NCBI GenBank assembly: GCA_001628005.1
Contig: LUQU01000004.1
Location: forward strand, 1-64,000
Direction: 5' to 3'
Length of the DNA: 64,000 bases
DNA from: SAR86 cluster bacterium REDSEA-S09_B4
GTDB lineage: Bacteria > Pseudomonadota > Gammaproteobacteria > Magnimaribacterales > Magnimaribacteraceae
Under the pieces are notes generated by a model. The model was not told where the DNA came from. It searched no databases and worked only from the letters and a program-made list of their open reading frames with translations. Position numbers and translations under genes: made by a program. Numbering within the stretch: the stretch's first letter is position 1; each line of letters begins with the position of its first letter. Below are positions 1-10,193 of this stretch, piece by piece.

Positions 1-75
1 TTTGAAAAGATTCACTCGGAGCTTAAAGCTGATGGTCCCGATACTGCAGCCAAGGTTATTGCTGAGATGATTTGA
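1..75 (+). CDS. lpxB: Lipid-A-disaccharide synthase LpxB, C-terminal end (partial)
   Basis: Only the last 24 codons and a TGA stop are present. The tail (FEKIHSELKADG...AAKVIAEMI) resembles the alanine-rich C-terminal helix of LpxB, which joins two acylated glucosamines during lipid A synthesis at the inner membrane. The identification rests mainly on position: lpxB-rnhB-dnaE-accA is a conserved gammaproteobacterial order and the next three genes fit it. The stop overlaps the start codon of rnhB, indicating translational coupling. The remainder lies outside the window. Confidence 0.75.
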   Translation, partial: FEKIHSELKADGPDTAAKVIAEMI

Positions 76-629
76 AATTTATAGCTGGAGTAGACGAAGC
101 GGGCAGAGGACCTTTGGCAGGGCCTGTTGTGGCAGCAGCAGTTATACTGCCAAAAAATTATTCTTTCAATGAATTAGCTGATTCTAAGTCTCTATCAGAA
201 AAACAAAGGAGAGAGTTATACTTTCTTATAAAGGAGAAAGCCTTGTCATGGAACACTGCTTTTATTTCATCAAAGAAGATAGACAGCATAAATATTCTAC
301 AAGCTACTCTCTTGGCTATGAAAAAGGCTGTGGAAGGTCTAAAAATAAAACCGGATAAAGTAGTTATTGATGGTATTAGTAAGCCTGATCTGCATGTACC
401 TTCTACTACAATAATCAAAGGTGATACAAAGCATAAAAGCATAATGGCAGCTTCAATCATAGCTAAAGTAACAAGAGATGAGTTCATGAAGAAATTAGAT
501 AAAAAATTTCCTCAATATGGATTTTTAAAGCACAAAGGTTACCCAACAAAATTGCATTTCAATGCGCTAGAAATGTATGGACCTTGTGAGCAACATAGAG
601 CATCATTTAGGCCATTAAAAGATAAATAA
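72..629 (+). CDS. rnhB: Ribonuclease HII
   Basis: RNase HII cleaves RNA in RNA/DNA hybrids and removes misincorporated ribonucleotides. The 185-residue protein has the expected family length. The N-terminal GVDEAGRGPLAG motif supplies Asp8 and Glu9, VIDG supplies Asp100, and KGD supplies Asp118; these align by spacing with the four catalytic acidic residues of the E. coli enzyme. The AASIIAKVTRDE and QYGFLKHKGYPT blocks are also typical. The start is TTG at 72, overlapping the lpxB stop; no in-frame ATG lies close enough to preserve the conserved N-terminus. dnaE follows after 8 bases, consistent with one operon. Confidence 0.97.
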   Translation: MKFIAGVDEAGRGPLAGPVVAAAVILPKNYSFNELADSKSLSEKQRRELYFLIKEKALSWNTAFISSKKIDSINILQATLLAMKKAVEGLKIKPDKVVIDGISKPDLHVPSTTIIKGDTKHKSIMAASIIAKVTRDEFMKKLDKKFPQYGFLKHKGYPTKLHFNALEMYGPCEQHRASFRPLKDK

Positions 630-637
630 TTTTAATT

Positions 638-3600
638 ATGCAACCTCAGGATTTTGTTCATTTACATTTACACTCTGAGTATTCATTGTCAGATGGAATC
701 ATAAGAATAGAGGATCTAATAGATCGTTCTTCTGAATACAATTTTCCAGCTGTCGCATTAACAGATTTAACCAACCTTTTTGGACTTGTTAAGTTTTATC
801 GGATAGCAAGGGAGAAGGGTATAAAGCCTATAGTGGGTTGTGAAATAAGATTGATTAAAGATGAAGGAAGTAATGGTGCGCCGTTTGTTTTATTAGTTAA
901 AAACAAAAAAGGTTATACCAATTTAACGAAACTGGTTTCTAAGGCTTACATAGAGGGACAAGAAACAGGAAACCCACTGGTTAAGATAGAGTGGTTAGCA
1001 GATTATTCGGAAGGACTAATTGCTTTATCTGGCGGACAAAATGGGCATATTGGGCAAGCTCTTTTATTGAAAAATAATAATTTAGCTAAGAAGAGAGTAG
1101 ATTACTTTAAAAAAATTTATGGAGATGATTTCTTTATAGAGGTTCAAAGAATAGGCAGGGAAGATGAAGAGCAGTACAACCTTTCAGCCGTAAATTTAGC
1201 CGAAGAATTAGCTATACCAATAGTCGCTACAAATGATGTTAGATTTCTTAGTCCGATAGATCCAGATGATGAAAGCCCCTCTGATTTTGAAGCACATGAA
1301 GCAAGAGTTTGTATACAAAAAGGAGAGGTTTTATCTGATTCTACAAGAACAAAACATTATCTAGAAGATCAATACTTCTCTTCTACTGAAGAGATGATTG
1401 AAAAATTCTCTGATATACCGGAAGCTATAGAAAATACAGTCTTAATCTCAAAAAAATGTAATCTGGAATTAGAATTGGGAGAGTTTTACCTACCTGATTT
1501 CGAAGTTCCTGGAGAAATTACCACTAAAGAACATTTAAGAAAGAAAGCTACAGAAGGCTTAAAAACAAGGTTTAACGAGATCTCTAAATCAGTTAATTTT
1601 TATGAAATCGATGAAAAGATTTATATGGAAAGATTAGAGTACGAATTGGACATGATATGTAAGCTTGGATTTGAGGGATACTTTCTTATTGTCGCTGATT
1701 TTGTAAATTGGGCTCAAAAAAATGAGATTCCAGTAGGTCCTGGTCGTGGTTCAGGTGCGGGTTCTATTACTGCCTATGCTTTGGGTATAACGGCAATAGA
1801 TCCAATTAAGTACGATTTACTTTTCGAAAGATTTTTAAATCCAGATAGGGTAAGTAATCCAGATTTCGATATTGATTTCTGCATGGAAGGCAGAGATAAA
1901 GTTCTTGAATATGTAACAGAAAAATATGGCAAAGACTCAGTGGCTCAAATAAGCACAAGAGGCACTATGGCAGCAAGAGCTGTTTTACGCGATGTTGTTC
2001 GGGTTCTAGGAAAACCCTATGGTTTTGGAGACAGATTAGCTAAGGCAATACCAGATGTACTAGGTATCTCTTTAGAGGATGCTTATAAGGAAAAGGAATT
2101 TAAGGAGCTTATAGACGCAAATGAAGAGAGCAAAGAGGTCTTTGATATGTCTCTAAAATTAGAAGGACTATCAAGAAGTGTTGGCACGCATGCAGCCGGA
2201 GTTGTTATTGCGCCTACTGCTTTAACAGATTTTACACCGCTTGTAGTTGATCAAGAAAGAGGAACTGTAGCTACACAATTTGATATGGGGGATGTTGAGT
2301 CTGCTGGGTTAGTTAAATTTGATTTTTTAGGTTTAAAAACTTTAACCGTAATAGATCGATCACTGAAAAGAATAAATCAAAAAAGAAAGAAAGAGCCTAT
2401 AGATATAAATAATCTACCCTTAAATGATAAAGAGACCTTCAAGCTTCTTCAAAGAGGTCTAACAACAGGAGTTTTTCAGCTTGAATCGCGAGGAATGAAA
2501 GAATATCTGAAACAGTTAAAACCAAATGACTTCGAAGACATAGTTAGCATGAATGCTCTTTATAGGCCAGGTGCACTGGGCATGAATATGGTGGATTCGT
2601 ATATTGATAGAAAACACGGACGTGAAGAAGTAACTTATGGCCATGAATCTGTAAAGAAGGTTCTGAGTTCGACTTATGGAGTCATTGTCTATCAAGAACA
2701 AGTGATGCAAATTGCACAAGAGCTGTCTGGCTTTAGCTTAGGTCAAGCCGATATCTTAAGAAGAGCAATGGGAAAAAAGAAAAAAGATGAAATGGAAAAA
2801 ATGCGAAAGGATTTTATTGATGGCGCAGTAAATAAAAAAGTAAATAAAAGGTATGCAGAAAATTTATTTGATCAAATAGAACAGTTTGCTGGATACGGGT
2901 TTAATAGATGTCATTCTGTGCCTTATGCCTTAATTGCTTATCAGACAGCTTGGTTAAAAGCGCATTATCCATCTGAGTTTATGTCTTCAACACTTTCAGC
3001 TGAACTAGATTCTACTGACAGAATACAAATGTTTGTTGATGATTGTCGTTCAATTGGATTACAAGTTCTTAAACCAGATATTAATTTAAGTTTTTTTGAA
3101 TTTCAGGACCTTGACGAAAAAACTATTCTTTATGGATTGGGTGCAATTAAAGGTATCGGTGAATCCTTAGTTAACTCAATTATCAGTGCAAGAGAGAGAG
3201 GCCCATTCAAAGATTTTTATGATTTCTGTATAAGAGTGGGTAGTAATAGACTCAATAAGAGAGCGCTAACTACTTTAATAGGGTCCGGAGCGATGGACTC
3301 TATAGGAGATAGAAAAAAACTTTATAATTTAATTGATCCTGTTTTAAAGAAAGCTGAACAATCCCAAGAACGTTCTGAGAGCCAAATACAAGACTTGTTT
3401 AGTGATGATCTTAGTGAAGAGAAAGAAATAGATTTAAAAGGTAGGAAAGAAGAAGACTTTGATATCCTTGCTAATGAATGGAGTTCCCTGGGCTTCTATT
3501 TAGAATCACACCCGATTGAAGGAAAGAGGGAAGAAGTTAGAAAAATGTGTGGGCTATTCATATCCGAGCTTGAAGAAGCGACTCACAAACAAAGAGTTGC

Positions 3601-4120
3601 CGGAATGCTAATGCATTTAAACGTTAGACAGGGAAGGCATGGACGATATGCTTTTGCTACTTTAGATGATTCAACAAGCAGATTAGAAATTTCAGTTTGG
3701 TCTGAAGCATTTGATACGTACAGGAGCGTCTTAAAGAAAGGACAAATAATAGTAGCTGAAGGGGTGATTGAAAAAGACAGCTATTCCGGTGACAAAAATA
3801 ACCCTTCGTACAAGATGGTGGCAGAAAGAATTCTTTCATTTGATCAAGCACGAAAAGAGTTTATAAAATTCATTAAAATCTCTGTTAATAAGGACTTTAA
3901 AGAAGTCGATTACTTAACTTCTCAGTTAAGAGAGATGTCTTCTAATGGCTCAGGAAGCCCCGTAGTTATTTCTTACTCTGGAGATAAAGCTAGAGCTGAT
4001 ATTAAATTACCTGAAGAGCTAACAGTTAATGTAGACGATGCCTCTTACAGATCTTTAGAAAGCATATGTGGAAAGGGTAATGTTCATTTGGTGTATTATG
4101 CTCGACCTCATATTCATTAA
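638..4120 (+). CDS. dnaE: DNA polymerase III alpha subunit
   Basis: Replicative polymerase catalytic subunit, 1160 residues, the same length as the E. coli protein. The order is an N-terminal PHP domain (FVHLHLHSEYSLSDG), the C-family palm with GPGRGSGAGS and the catalytic PDFDIDF block near residues 407-413, the fingers motif YGFNRCHSVPYALIAYQTAW, then helix-hairpin-helix and OB-fold regions. The PHP domain keeps HLHLH where E. coli has HLRVH. It has TDL where active PHP domains usually have TDH, so exonuclease activity is unlikely. The gene sits between rnhB and accA in conserved order, with short spacers on both sides. Confidence 0.98.
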   Translation: MQPQDFVHLHLHSEYSLSDGIIRIEDLIDRSSEYNFPAVALTDLTNLFGLVKFYRIAREKGIKPIVGCEIRLIKDEGSNGAPFVLLVKNKKGYTNLTKLVSKAYIEGQETGNPLVKIEWLADYSEGLIALSGGQNGHIGQALLLKNNNLAKKRVDYFKKIYGDDFFIEVQRIGREDEEQYNLSAVNLAEELAIPIVATNDVRFLSPIDPDDESPSDFEAHEARVCIQKGEVLSDSTRTKHYLEDQYFSSTEEMIEKFSDIPEAIENTVLISKKCNLELELGEFYLPDFEVPGEITTKEHLRKKATEGLKTRFNEISKSVNFYEIDEKIYMERLEYELDMICKLGFEGYFLIVADFVNWAQKNEIPVGPGRGSGAGSITAYALGITAIDPIKYDLLFERFLNPDRVSNPDFDIDFCMEGRDKVLEYVTEKYGKDSVAQISTRGTMAARAVLRDVVRVLGKPYGFGDRLAKAIPDVLGISLEDAYKEKEFKELIDANEESKEVFDMSLKLEGLSRSVGTHAAGVVIAPTALTDFTPLVVDQERGTVATQFDMGDVESAGLVKFDFLGLKTLTVIDRSLKRINQKRKKEPIDINNLPLNDKETFKLLQRGLTTGVFQLESRGMKEYLKQLKPNDFEDIVSMNALYRPGALGMNMVDSYIDRKHGREEVTYGHESVKKVLSSTYGVIVYQEQVMQIAQELSGFSLGQADILRRAMGKKKKDEMEKMRKDFIDGAVNKKVNKRYAENLFDQIEQFAGYGFNRCHSVPYALIAYQTAWLKAHYPSEFMSSTLSAELDSTDRIQMFVDDCRSIGLQVLKPDINLSFFEFQDLDEKTILYGLGAIKGIGESLVNSIISARERGPFKDFYDFCIRVGSNRLNKRALTTLIGSGAMDSIGDRKKLYNLIDPVLKKAEQSQERSESQIQDLFSDDLSEEKEIDLKGRKEEDFDILANEWSSLGFYLESHPIEGKREEVRKMCGLFISELEEATHKQRVAGMLMHLNVRQGRHGRYAFATLDDSTSRLEISVWSEAFDTYRSVLKKGQIIVAEGVIEKDSYSGDKNNPSYKMVAERILSFDQARKEFIKFIKISVNKDFKEVDYLTSQLREMSSNGSGSPVVISYSGDKARADIKLPEELTVNVDDASYRSLESICGKGNVHLVYYARPHIH

Positions 4121-4129
4121 TGCATTGTT

Positions 4130-5080
4130 ATGTCCAACGATTATTTAGACTTTGAAGAACCAATTGGTGCTTTGGAGAATAAGATTCAAGAATTGCAATC
4201 TTCTGATCAGACGCAAGGGCAAGACTTGAAGAAGGAAATATCGAAACTCAATGACTCTATTATTAAATTAACTGAACAAATCTACAAAAATTTAAACATC
4301 TGGCAGTGTGTTCAAGTAGCCAGACACCCTCAAAGACCGCATTTTATAGATATTGTAGATAAGATTTGTACAGATTTTGATGAGCTTCATGGAGATAGGC
4401 ATTACGGAGATGATAAGGCTTTAATAGGAGGATTAGCGCAAATAGGAGATCATCGATTGGTGCTGATAGGCCATGAAAAGGGAAGATCCACTGATGATAA
4501 GATTGAAAGGAATTTTGGCATGTCCCAACCTGAAGGGTATAGAAAAGCTGGAAGGCTAATGAAATTAGCTGAACAATTTGGCTTACCAGTGGTAACACTA
4601 GTTGATACCCCTGGGGCTTACCCAGGAATAGATAGTGAAGAAAGAGGTCAAAGTGAAGCTATAGCTAATAACTTATTGCTTATGTCTTCACTTAGAACCC
4701 CTTTACTTGTAAATATCATAGGCGAGGGAGGATCTGGAGGAGCTTTGGCCATAGCCGTAGGTGACCACATTTCTATGATGAAATATGCTACTTATTCTGT
4801 TGCTTCTCCTGAAGCTTGTGCGTCAATAGTTTGGCGTGATGCTGAAAAGGCCTCTGATGCTGCTGAGGCTATGCTTATGGATGCTGAGAGCATATTGAAG
4901 TTAAAACTAATTGATGAAATCATCGATGAACCTTTGGGGGGTGCGCACAGGAATCCAGATCAAGCTGCTCTTATGTTAAAAAAGTCAATAATTGATAATC
5001 TAGATAATTTAAGAACAAAACCTATTTCTTCTCTCTTAGAAACCAGATACAAAAGGTTAATGTCTTATGGGCATAAGTAG
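4130..5080 (+). CDS. accA: Acetyl-CoA carboxylase carboxyltransferase subunit alpha
   Basis: AccA pairs with AccD to transfer carboxyl from carboxybiotin to acetyl-CoA, the committed step of fatty acid synthesis. The 316 residues match the E. coli length. Diagnostic segments are HPQRPHFIDIVD near residue 66, DTPGAYPG near 159 and GEGGSGGALA near 198, the last two lining the acyl-CoA and oxyanion region. The N-terminal helical part (ENKIQELQ...) is typical. The gene lies 9 bases after dnaE and 3 bases before tilS, so the group is probably co-transcribed. accD, accB and accC are not in this window. Confidence 0.98.
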   Translation: MSNDYLDFEEPIGALENKIQELQSSDQTQGQDLKKEISKLNDSIIKLTEQIYKNLNIWQCVQVARHPQRPHFIDIVDKICTDFDELHGDRHYGDDKALIGGLAQIGDHRLVLIGHEKGRSTDDKIERNFGMSQPEGYRKAGRLMKLAEQFGLPVVTLVDTPGAYPGIDSEERGQSEAIANNLLLMSSLRTPLLVNIIGEGGSGGALAIAVGDHISMMKYATYSVASPEACASIVWRDAEKASDAAEAMLMDAESILKLKLIDEIIDEPLGGAHRNPDQAALMLKKSIIDNLDNLRTKPISSLLETRYKRLMSYGHK

Positions 5081-5083
5081 AAC

Positions 5084-6424
5084 ATGTTTGTTCCAGATAA
5101 CTTAAGAGAAATTAATTTAGAGAATTACAGTCGAATTGCAGTAGCTTTTTCTGGAGGCTTAGATTCTTCAGTTCTATTGCATAGTTTGGTTAGCATTCCG
5201 GAATTCAAGGAAAGAGTCTTTGCAATACATGTAAATCATGGCTTAAGCCCTAATAGTAAATCTTGGATTAAACATTGTGAAAAATTTTGTAGTGTTTTAG
5301 GAGTAAATTTTATTCCATTAACAATTGAGTTAGAGAACTCAAAGACCAATGAAAATATTTTAAGACAAGCACGTTACGAAGCATTTTTTTCTTGCTTAGA
5401 AAAGGGTGATGTTTTGTGTACAGCCCATCATCAAGACGATCACATTGAGACAATTTTATTTAGGATTCTAAGAGGGACAGGCATTAAAGGTCTAGCAGGA
5501 ATAGAGAAATATTCTCAAATTGAAGGTATTGATCTTATAAGGCCACTAATAAGTTATTCTAAGAAAGACCTTTTAGATTATGGGAATAAATTTAATGTTA
5601 ACTGGATAGAAGATGAGTCTAATGAAGATTTATCGATTTCAAGAAATTTTATCCGAAAAAAAGTTATTCCAAACTTGAAGAACGACAATTGGCCTGAATA
5701 TAAGAATTCAATTTCTTACTTATCAAGTAAAGCAAAAGAAGCTAATGAAATTCTAGATGAAATAGCTTTTCTAGATTTAAAGAGATGTGCCTCTGAATCT
5801 CTTGATAGGCTTTCAATACTTAAAATAAAAGAGCTAAGTCATGCAAGGGCAATGAATGTTCTATTTACTTGGCTAGGCATTAATACTCATCTTGGTGTAT
5901 CCAACAAAATAACTGATCAAGTTTACAAGAGCATTGTTCTTGCCAGTGAGAACTCTAATCCTGTTGTTACTTTTGGAAAAAGAGGGGAAAGTGGATCATT
6001 TCAAATTAGAAGGTTTAATAATTTTCTTCGTCACTTGCCTTTAACTGAAACAGAAACATTGAGTAATAAGAAGGTTTGGAAATGGAATACAAATAATCCT
6101 TTGGAGCTACCAACTGGAACCCTTTCTATGCAGTTAAGTTTAGGTAAAGGTATTTCTACTCAGTTAACTGAGCCTGGTATTTCTATTAAAGGAAGGATTG
6201 GAGGAGAAAGGTGTAAACCAGAAGGTAGATCTAAATCTCAAAAATTAAAAAAACTTTTTCAAGAATATAGGGTGCCTCCCTGGGTAAGAGACAGGATACC
6301 TCTAGTATATGTAGGAGATCAGTTAGCTGCAGTTTCTGATTTGTGGGTTTGCGAAGAGTTTGTAGCTAAAAAAGATGAAAGAGGAATCGTATTAAGCTGG
6401 GCAGATAATCTTGATAATCAATGA
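5084..6424 (+). CDS. tilS: tRNA(Ile)-lysidine synthase
   Basis: TilS converts C34 of the CAU-anticodon tRNA-Ile to lysidine, enabling AUA decoding; this matters in an AT-rich genome that uses many AUA codons. The PP-loop SGGLDSS lies at residues 23-29. TAHHQDDHIETILFRILRGTGIKGLAGI is the expected N-type ATPase block, and ESNEDLSISRNFIR matches the conserved DxSN..RN.IR segment. At 446 residues it has the longer form with the C-terminal TilS domain (RIGGERCKPEGRSKSQKLKKLFQE). E. coli has ldcC between accA and tilS; here the genes are adjacent. Confidence 0.96.
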   Translation: MFVPDNLREINLENYSRIAVAFSGGLDSSVLLHSLVSIPEFKERVFAIHVNHGLSPNSKSWIKHCEKFCSVLGVNFIPLTIELENSKTNENILRQARYEAFFSCLEKGDVLCTAHHQDDHIETILFRILRGTGIKGLAGIEKYSQIEGIDLIRPLISYSKKDLLDYGNKFNVNWIEDESNEDLSISRNFIRKKVIPNLKNDNWPEYKNSISYLSSKAKEANEILDEIAFLDLKRCASESLDRLSILKIKELSHARAMNVLFTWLGINTHLGVSNKITDQVYKSIVLASENSNPVVTFGKRGESGSFQIRRFNNFLRHLPLTETETLSNKKVWKWNTNNPLELPTGTLSMQLSLGKGISTQLTEPGISIKGRIGGERCKPEGRSKSQKLKKLFQEYRVPPWVRDRIPLVYVGDQLAAVSDLWVCEEFVAKKDERGIVLSWADNLDNQ

Positions 6425-6431
6425 GTCTAAT

Positions 6432-7853
6432 TCAGTCTGCAGATGTAACTTCAGTTTCTGCATTTTGACTTTCTAACTGAGCTCTTAATTCTTTATGTTT
6501 TTCTTTTGTTAAAGGATAAAACCATGTTAAGAAAAGTGCTGGAACAAAAAAAGCAGCGCATCCAAGACAATAATAAACTCTTAATGCAAGCATTGCTGAG
6601 TCAGTATTTTCAGTACCGGGAACAAAGCCTGAAAAGGCTACTAATATGGCTGCTGCCCAAACAGCAATCATTGCTGAAACCTTTGCTATCATTCCATTTA
6701 AGGCAAAGAAAGTACCTGCTCGTCTGCCACCCGTCTTAAGAGAATCTAGATCTACTACATCAGCAAGCATAGAGGCAGGAAGAAATTGTAGTCCACCAAA
6801 ACAGAATCCTTTGATAAGGAATAAAGCATGGAACTGATTAAAATCTCCTCTTTCTAGAAAGAAACATAAAAAACTAACTGTACCTGTTCCTACGAGAGTA
6901 ATACAAAAAGCTTTGTGCTTACCTAAAGTTTTCCCCAGCCAGAGCCAAAAAGGTATACCTATTAATCCAGCTATAAAGTATCTGGCATAAGACGCTCCTA
7001 CAGTTTCAATTCCAATAACGTCTCTAACAAACCATAGAGATAAAGTATTTCTAAATGACTCTCCTGCTATAACTAGGAATATGATTAATAAAATCCTTAT
7101 AAGAAGCGGGTTCTCTGCAGCATATTTAAGACCTTGAACTAAAGGAATCTTTTTTTCTACTTTAGGCATTGGATCCGGAACTTTCCAAAGTGCCAACCCA
7201 GCGAATATTGGTAACAAAATGACAATACCTAATCCCATACTGGCCAGGATGTCAGTCATTTTTCCGGATGTTGAAAAATCTTGAAAAATAAATATAGCCG
7301 CTAGCATTCTTTTGATAGAGTCAGAAAAACTAATTCCTTGTCCTGAAACTTCTATCGCAAGAGGTATTAGGGCTGAAATCAATAAACCAATTAGAGTCCA
7401 TCCCTCTCTTCCACCAACAACTCTAGATCTCTGGTGGTAGTCAGGTGATATTTCAGCTCCCCAAGCGCCATAAGGAATACCAATTATTGTTGAACCTAGA
7501 TACATGAGCATCATCCAAATAACAAAGTAGGCGATTGAAACTTCAGTTCCAGGTATAAATAACTTATATATGGCTAGCATCATCAAAGGAACACCTAGAA
7601 TAATCCAGGGCTTCCTTCTTCCGATTGGTGTTCTTGTAGAATCACCTAATTGACCAAGAATTGGATCGGTAATGACGTCAGTGAATCTCGCAATTAAAAG
7701 TATATTAGCAACTATATAAAGTGGAATGCCGACGACTTCAGAATAGAAAGGAATTAACCAGATAGCTATAGGATAGCCAATCATAGCGAGTGGAGTAGCT
7801 AATCCTCCATAAGCTAAAATATTTCCTCTTGTAACTGATGATAAAGAAGTCAT
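6432..7853 (-). CDS. MFS transporter, glycoside-pentoside-hexuronide:cation symporter family
   Basis: A 473-residue polytopic protein with about 12 predicted hydrophobic segments. The segment FTDVITDPILGQLGDSTRTPIGRRKPWIILG near residues 53-83 is the signature loop of MelB-type GPH symporters, with its conserved Asp and the R-P-W. The family imports sugars or other carbon compounds with Na+ or H+; the substrate cannot be told from sequence. It is read on the minus strand after leuA, with a strong purine-rich ribosome-binding site (GGGGGAAAGG) just before ATG. It ends 7 bases from the tilS stop, facing it. Membership in a leuA transcript is possible but not shown. Confidence 0.88.
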   Translation of the reverse strand: MTSLSSVTRGNILAYGGLATPLAMIGYPIAIWLIPFYSEVVGIPLYIVANILLIARFTDVITDPILGQLGDSTRTPIGRRKPWIILGVPLMMLAIYKLFIPGTEVSIAYFVIWMMLMYLGSTIIGIPYGAWGAEISPDYHQRSRVVGGREGWTLIGLLISALIPLAIEVSGQGISFSDSIKRMLAAIFIFQDFSTSGKMTDILASMGLGIVILLPIFAGLALWKVPDPMPKVEKKIPLVQGLKYAAENPLLIRILLIIFLVIAGESFRNTLSLWFVRDVIGIETVGASYARYFIAGLIGIPFWLWLGKTLGKHKAFCITLVGTGTVSFLCFFLERGDFNQFHALFLIKGFCFGGLQFLPASMLADVVDLDSLKTGGRRAGTFFALNGMIAKVSAMIAVWAAAILVAFSGFVPGTENTDSAMLALRVYYCLGCAAFFVPALFLTWFYPLTKEKHKELRAQLESQNAETEVTSAD

Positions 7854-7859
7854 CCTTTC

Positions 7860-7873
7860 CCCCTTAGAAGGGT
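7860..7873 (-). other. Small hairpin and strong Shine-Dalgarno before the GPH transporter
   Basis: In the 46-base gap between leuA and the transporter, the minus-strand RNA reads ACCCTTCTAAGGGGGAAAGG followed by ATG. CCCTT and AAGGG can pair, partly covering the very purine-rich ribosome-binding site. It has no T-tract, so it is not a convincing terminator. It may modulate translation initiation of the transporter; this is inference only. Confidence 0.3.
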
Positions 7874-7899
7874 AATTAGACTATATTGAAAAAAGAGTT

Positions 7900-9594
<1,695 letters not shown>

Positions 9595-9603
9595 TTACCT
9601 AAA

Positions 9604-9619
9604 ATCCTTCTTTAAGGAT
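9604..9619 (-). promoter_or_regulatory. Hairpin near the leuA ribosome-binding region
   Basis: On the minus strand ATCCTT and AAGGAT form a 6-base stem around AAAG, followed by TTTTAGG, about 22 bases before the leuA ATG. It could be a weak terminator or could sequester purines upstream of the start. It belongs to the leader described at 9654-9746. The stem is short and the T-tract is interrupted, so its function is uncertain. Confidence 0.4.
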
Positions 9620-9653
9620 GGTATCTTTCGTTTAATTCGAGATATTATTAGAA

Positions 9654-9746
9654 CTAGAGATATATAGAAGGGCCCGGCAAACTCTGCAATACAGAGACCG
9701 GGTAAGTAAGTCGTAGGCTTAAAATGTTCAATACATCTAAAAACAT
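9654..9746 (-). CDS. Putative leucine leader peptide upstream of leuA
   Basis: A 30-codon ORF (ATG at 9746, TAG at 9654-9656) lies between the leuA promoter and leuA. Eight of 30 residues are leucine (positions 3, 6, 9, 11, 13, 20, 23, 30), and three of them (9, 11, 13) come immediately before a GC-rich hairpin at 9673-9702. The last of these codons ends 5 bases before the stem. That geometry is what ribosome-stalling attenuation requires. There is almost no room for a ribosome-binding site: the -10 box ends 8 bases before the ATG, so the message probably begins at or next to the start codon. The function is inferred; the ORF and leucine count are read directly. Its composition differs from the E. 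coli leuL run of four leucines. Confidence 0.6.
   Translation of the reverse strand: MFLDVLNILSLRLTYPVSVLQSLPGPSIYL
9673..9702 (-). promoter_or_regulatory. Leader hairpin inside the leu leader ORF
   Basis: Minus-strand RNA forms CCCGG / CCGGG closing an inner CTCTG / CAGAG stem with loop TATTG, giving ten paired bases with small internal bulges. It lies within leader codons 15-25, so a translating ribosome would disrupt it and a ribosome stalled at Leu9-Leu13 would leave it free. It is unusually GC-rich for this genome. It lacks a T-tract, so it is more likely a pause or antiterminator element than the terminator itself. Confidence 0.55.
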
Positions 9747-9754
9747 GGAAACGC

Positions 9755-9782
9755 AGTATATATAGGCAATGGTAAGGGTCAA
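9755..9782 (-). promoter_or_regulatory. Sigma-70-type promoter for leu leader/leuA
   Basis: Minus-strand TTGACC (9782-9777) and TATACT (9760-9755) are separated by 16 bases, close to consensus at both boxes. The predicted start falls near 9748-9746, at the leader ATG. The divergent holD start at 9804 is only 22 bases beyond the -35 box. Confidence 0.65.
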
Positions 9783-9803
9783 GTTAACTTAAAAAACATT
9801 TAT

Positions 9804-10193
9804 ATGTCTAAACTAGATTTAAATAAATTAACAAGATTAGGGTACCAGCTTTGGGTCCCAAAAAGATCAGAAACTAGTTCTTCTGAAGAAAACTTAGTTT
9901 TTTATGTCCTGGATGATAAAACCTTAATTACTGGTAAGGAGGATGAATTTAAAACCTACCCTAGAATATTGCCGTCTATAAAGAAAATTTTGGGTCAGGC
10001 AGACAAAGAAATAAAGCAAATAGACCAAACAGAAACAGTATCTAAAGAATTTAATCTAGTAATAGATTTCTCTCAAGGCTTGTCTTATAAAGCAGGCAAA
10101 ACCTTAAAATTTGATTCTCTAAAACTTTTAATAAAAGACGGTGCCCTGAAAGAAAGATTTTATAGTGAATTAAGAGGATCAATTGATTTATGA
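9804..10193 (+). CDS. holD: DNA polymerase III psi subunit, divergent (HolD-like)
   Basis: A 129-residue soluble protein. Psi bridges the chi subunit to the clamp-loader complex and strengthens contact with SSB. Sequence similarity is weak but placed correctly: LTRLGYQLWVPKR resembles the N-terminal QLG..QW.LRRP helix of E. coli HolD that contacts chi, and the C-terminal LKLLIKDGALKERFYSEL matches the final helix pattern. Support also comes from the neighbour: it overlaps rimI by 4 bases, reproducing the holD-rimI pair of E. coli. Its partner holC is also in the window (17559-18005). HolD is among the fastest-diverging replisome proteins, so a sequence-only search may miss it. Confidence 0.7.
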   Translation: MSKLDLNKLTRLGYQLWVPKRSETSSSEENLVFYVLDDKTLITGKEDEFKTYPRILPSIKKILGQADKEIKQIDQTETVSKEFNLVIDFSQGLSYKAGKTLKFDSLKLLIKDGALKERFYSELRGSIDL

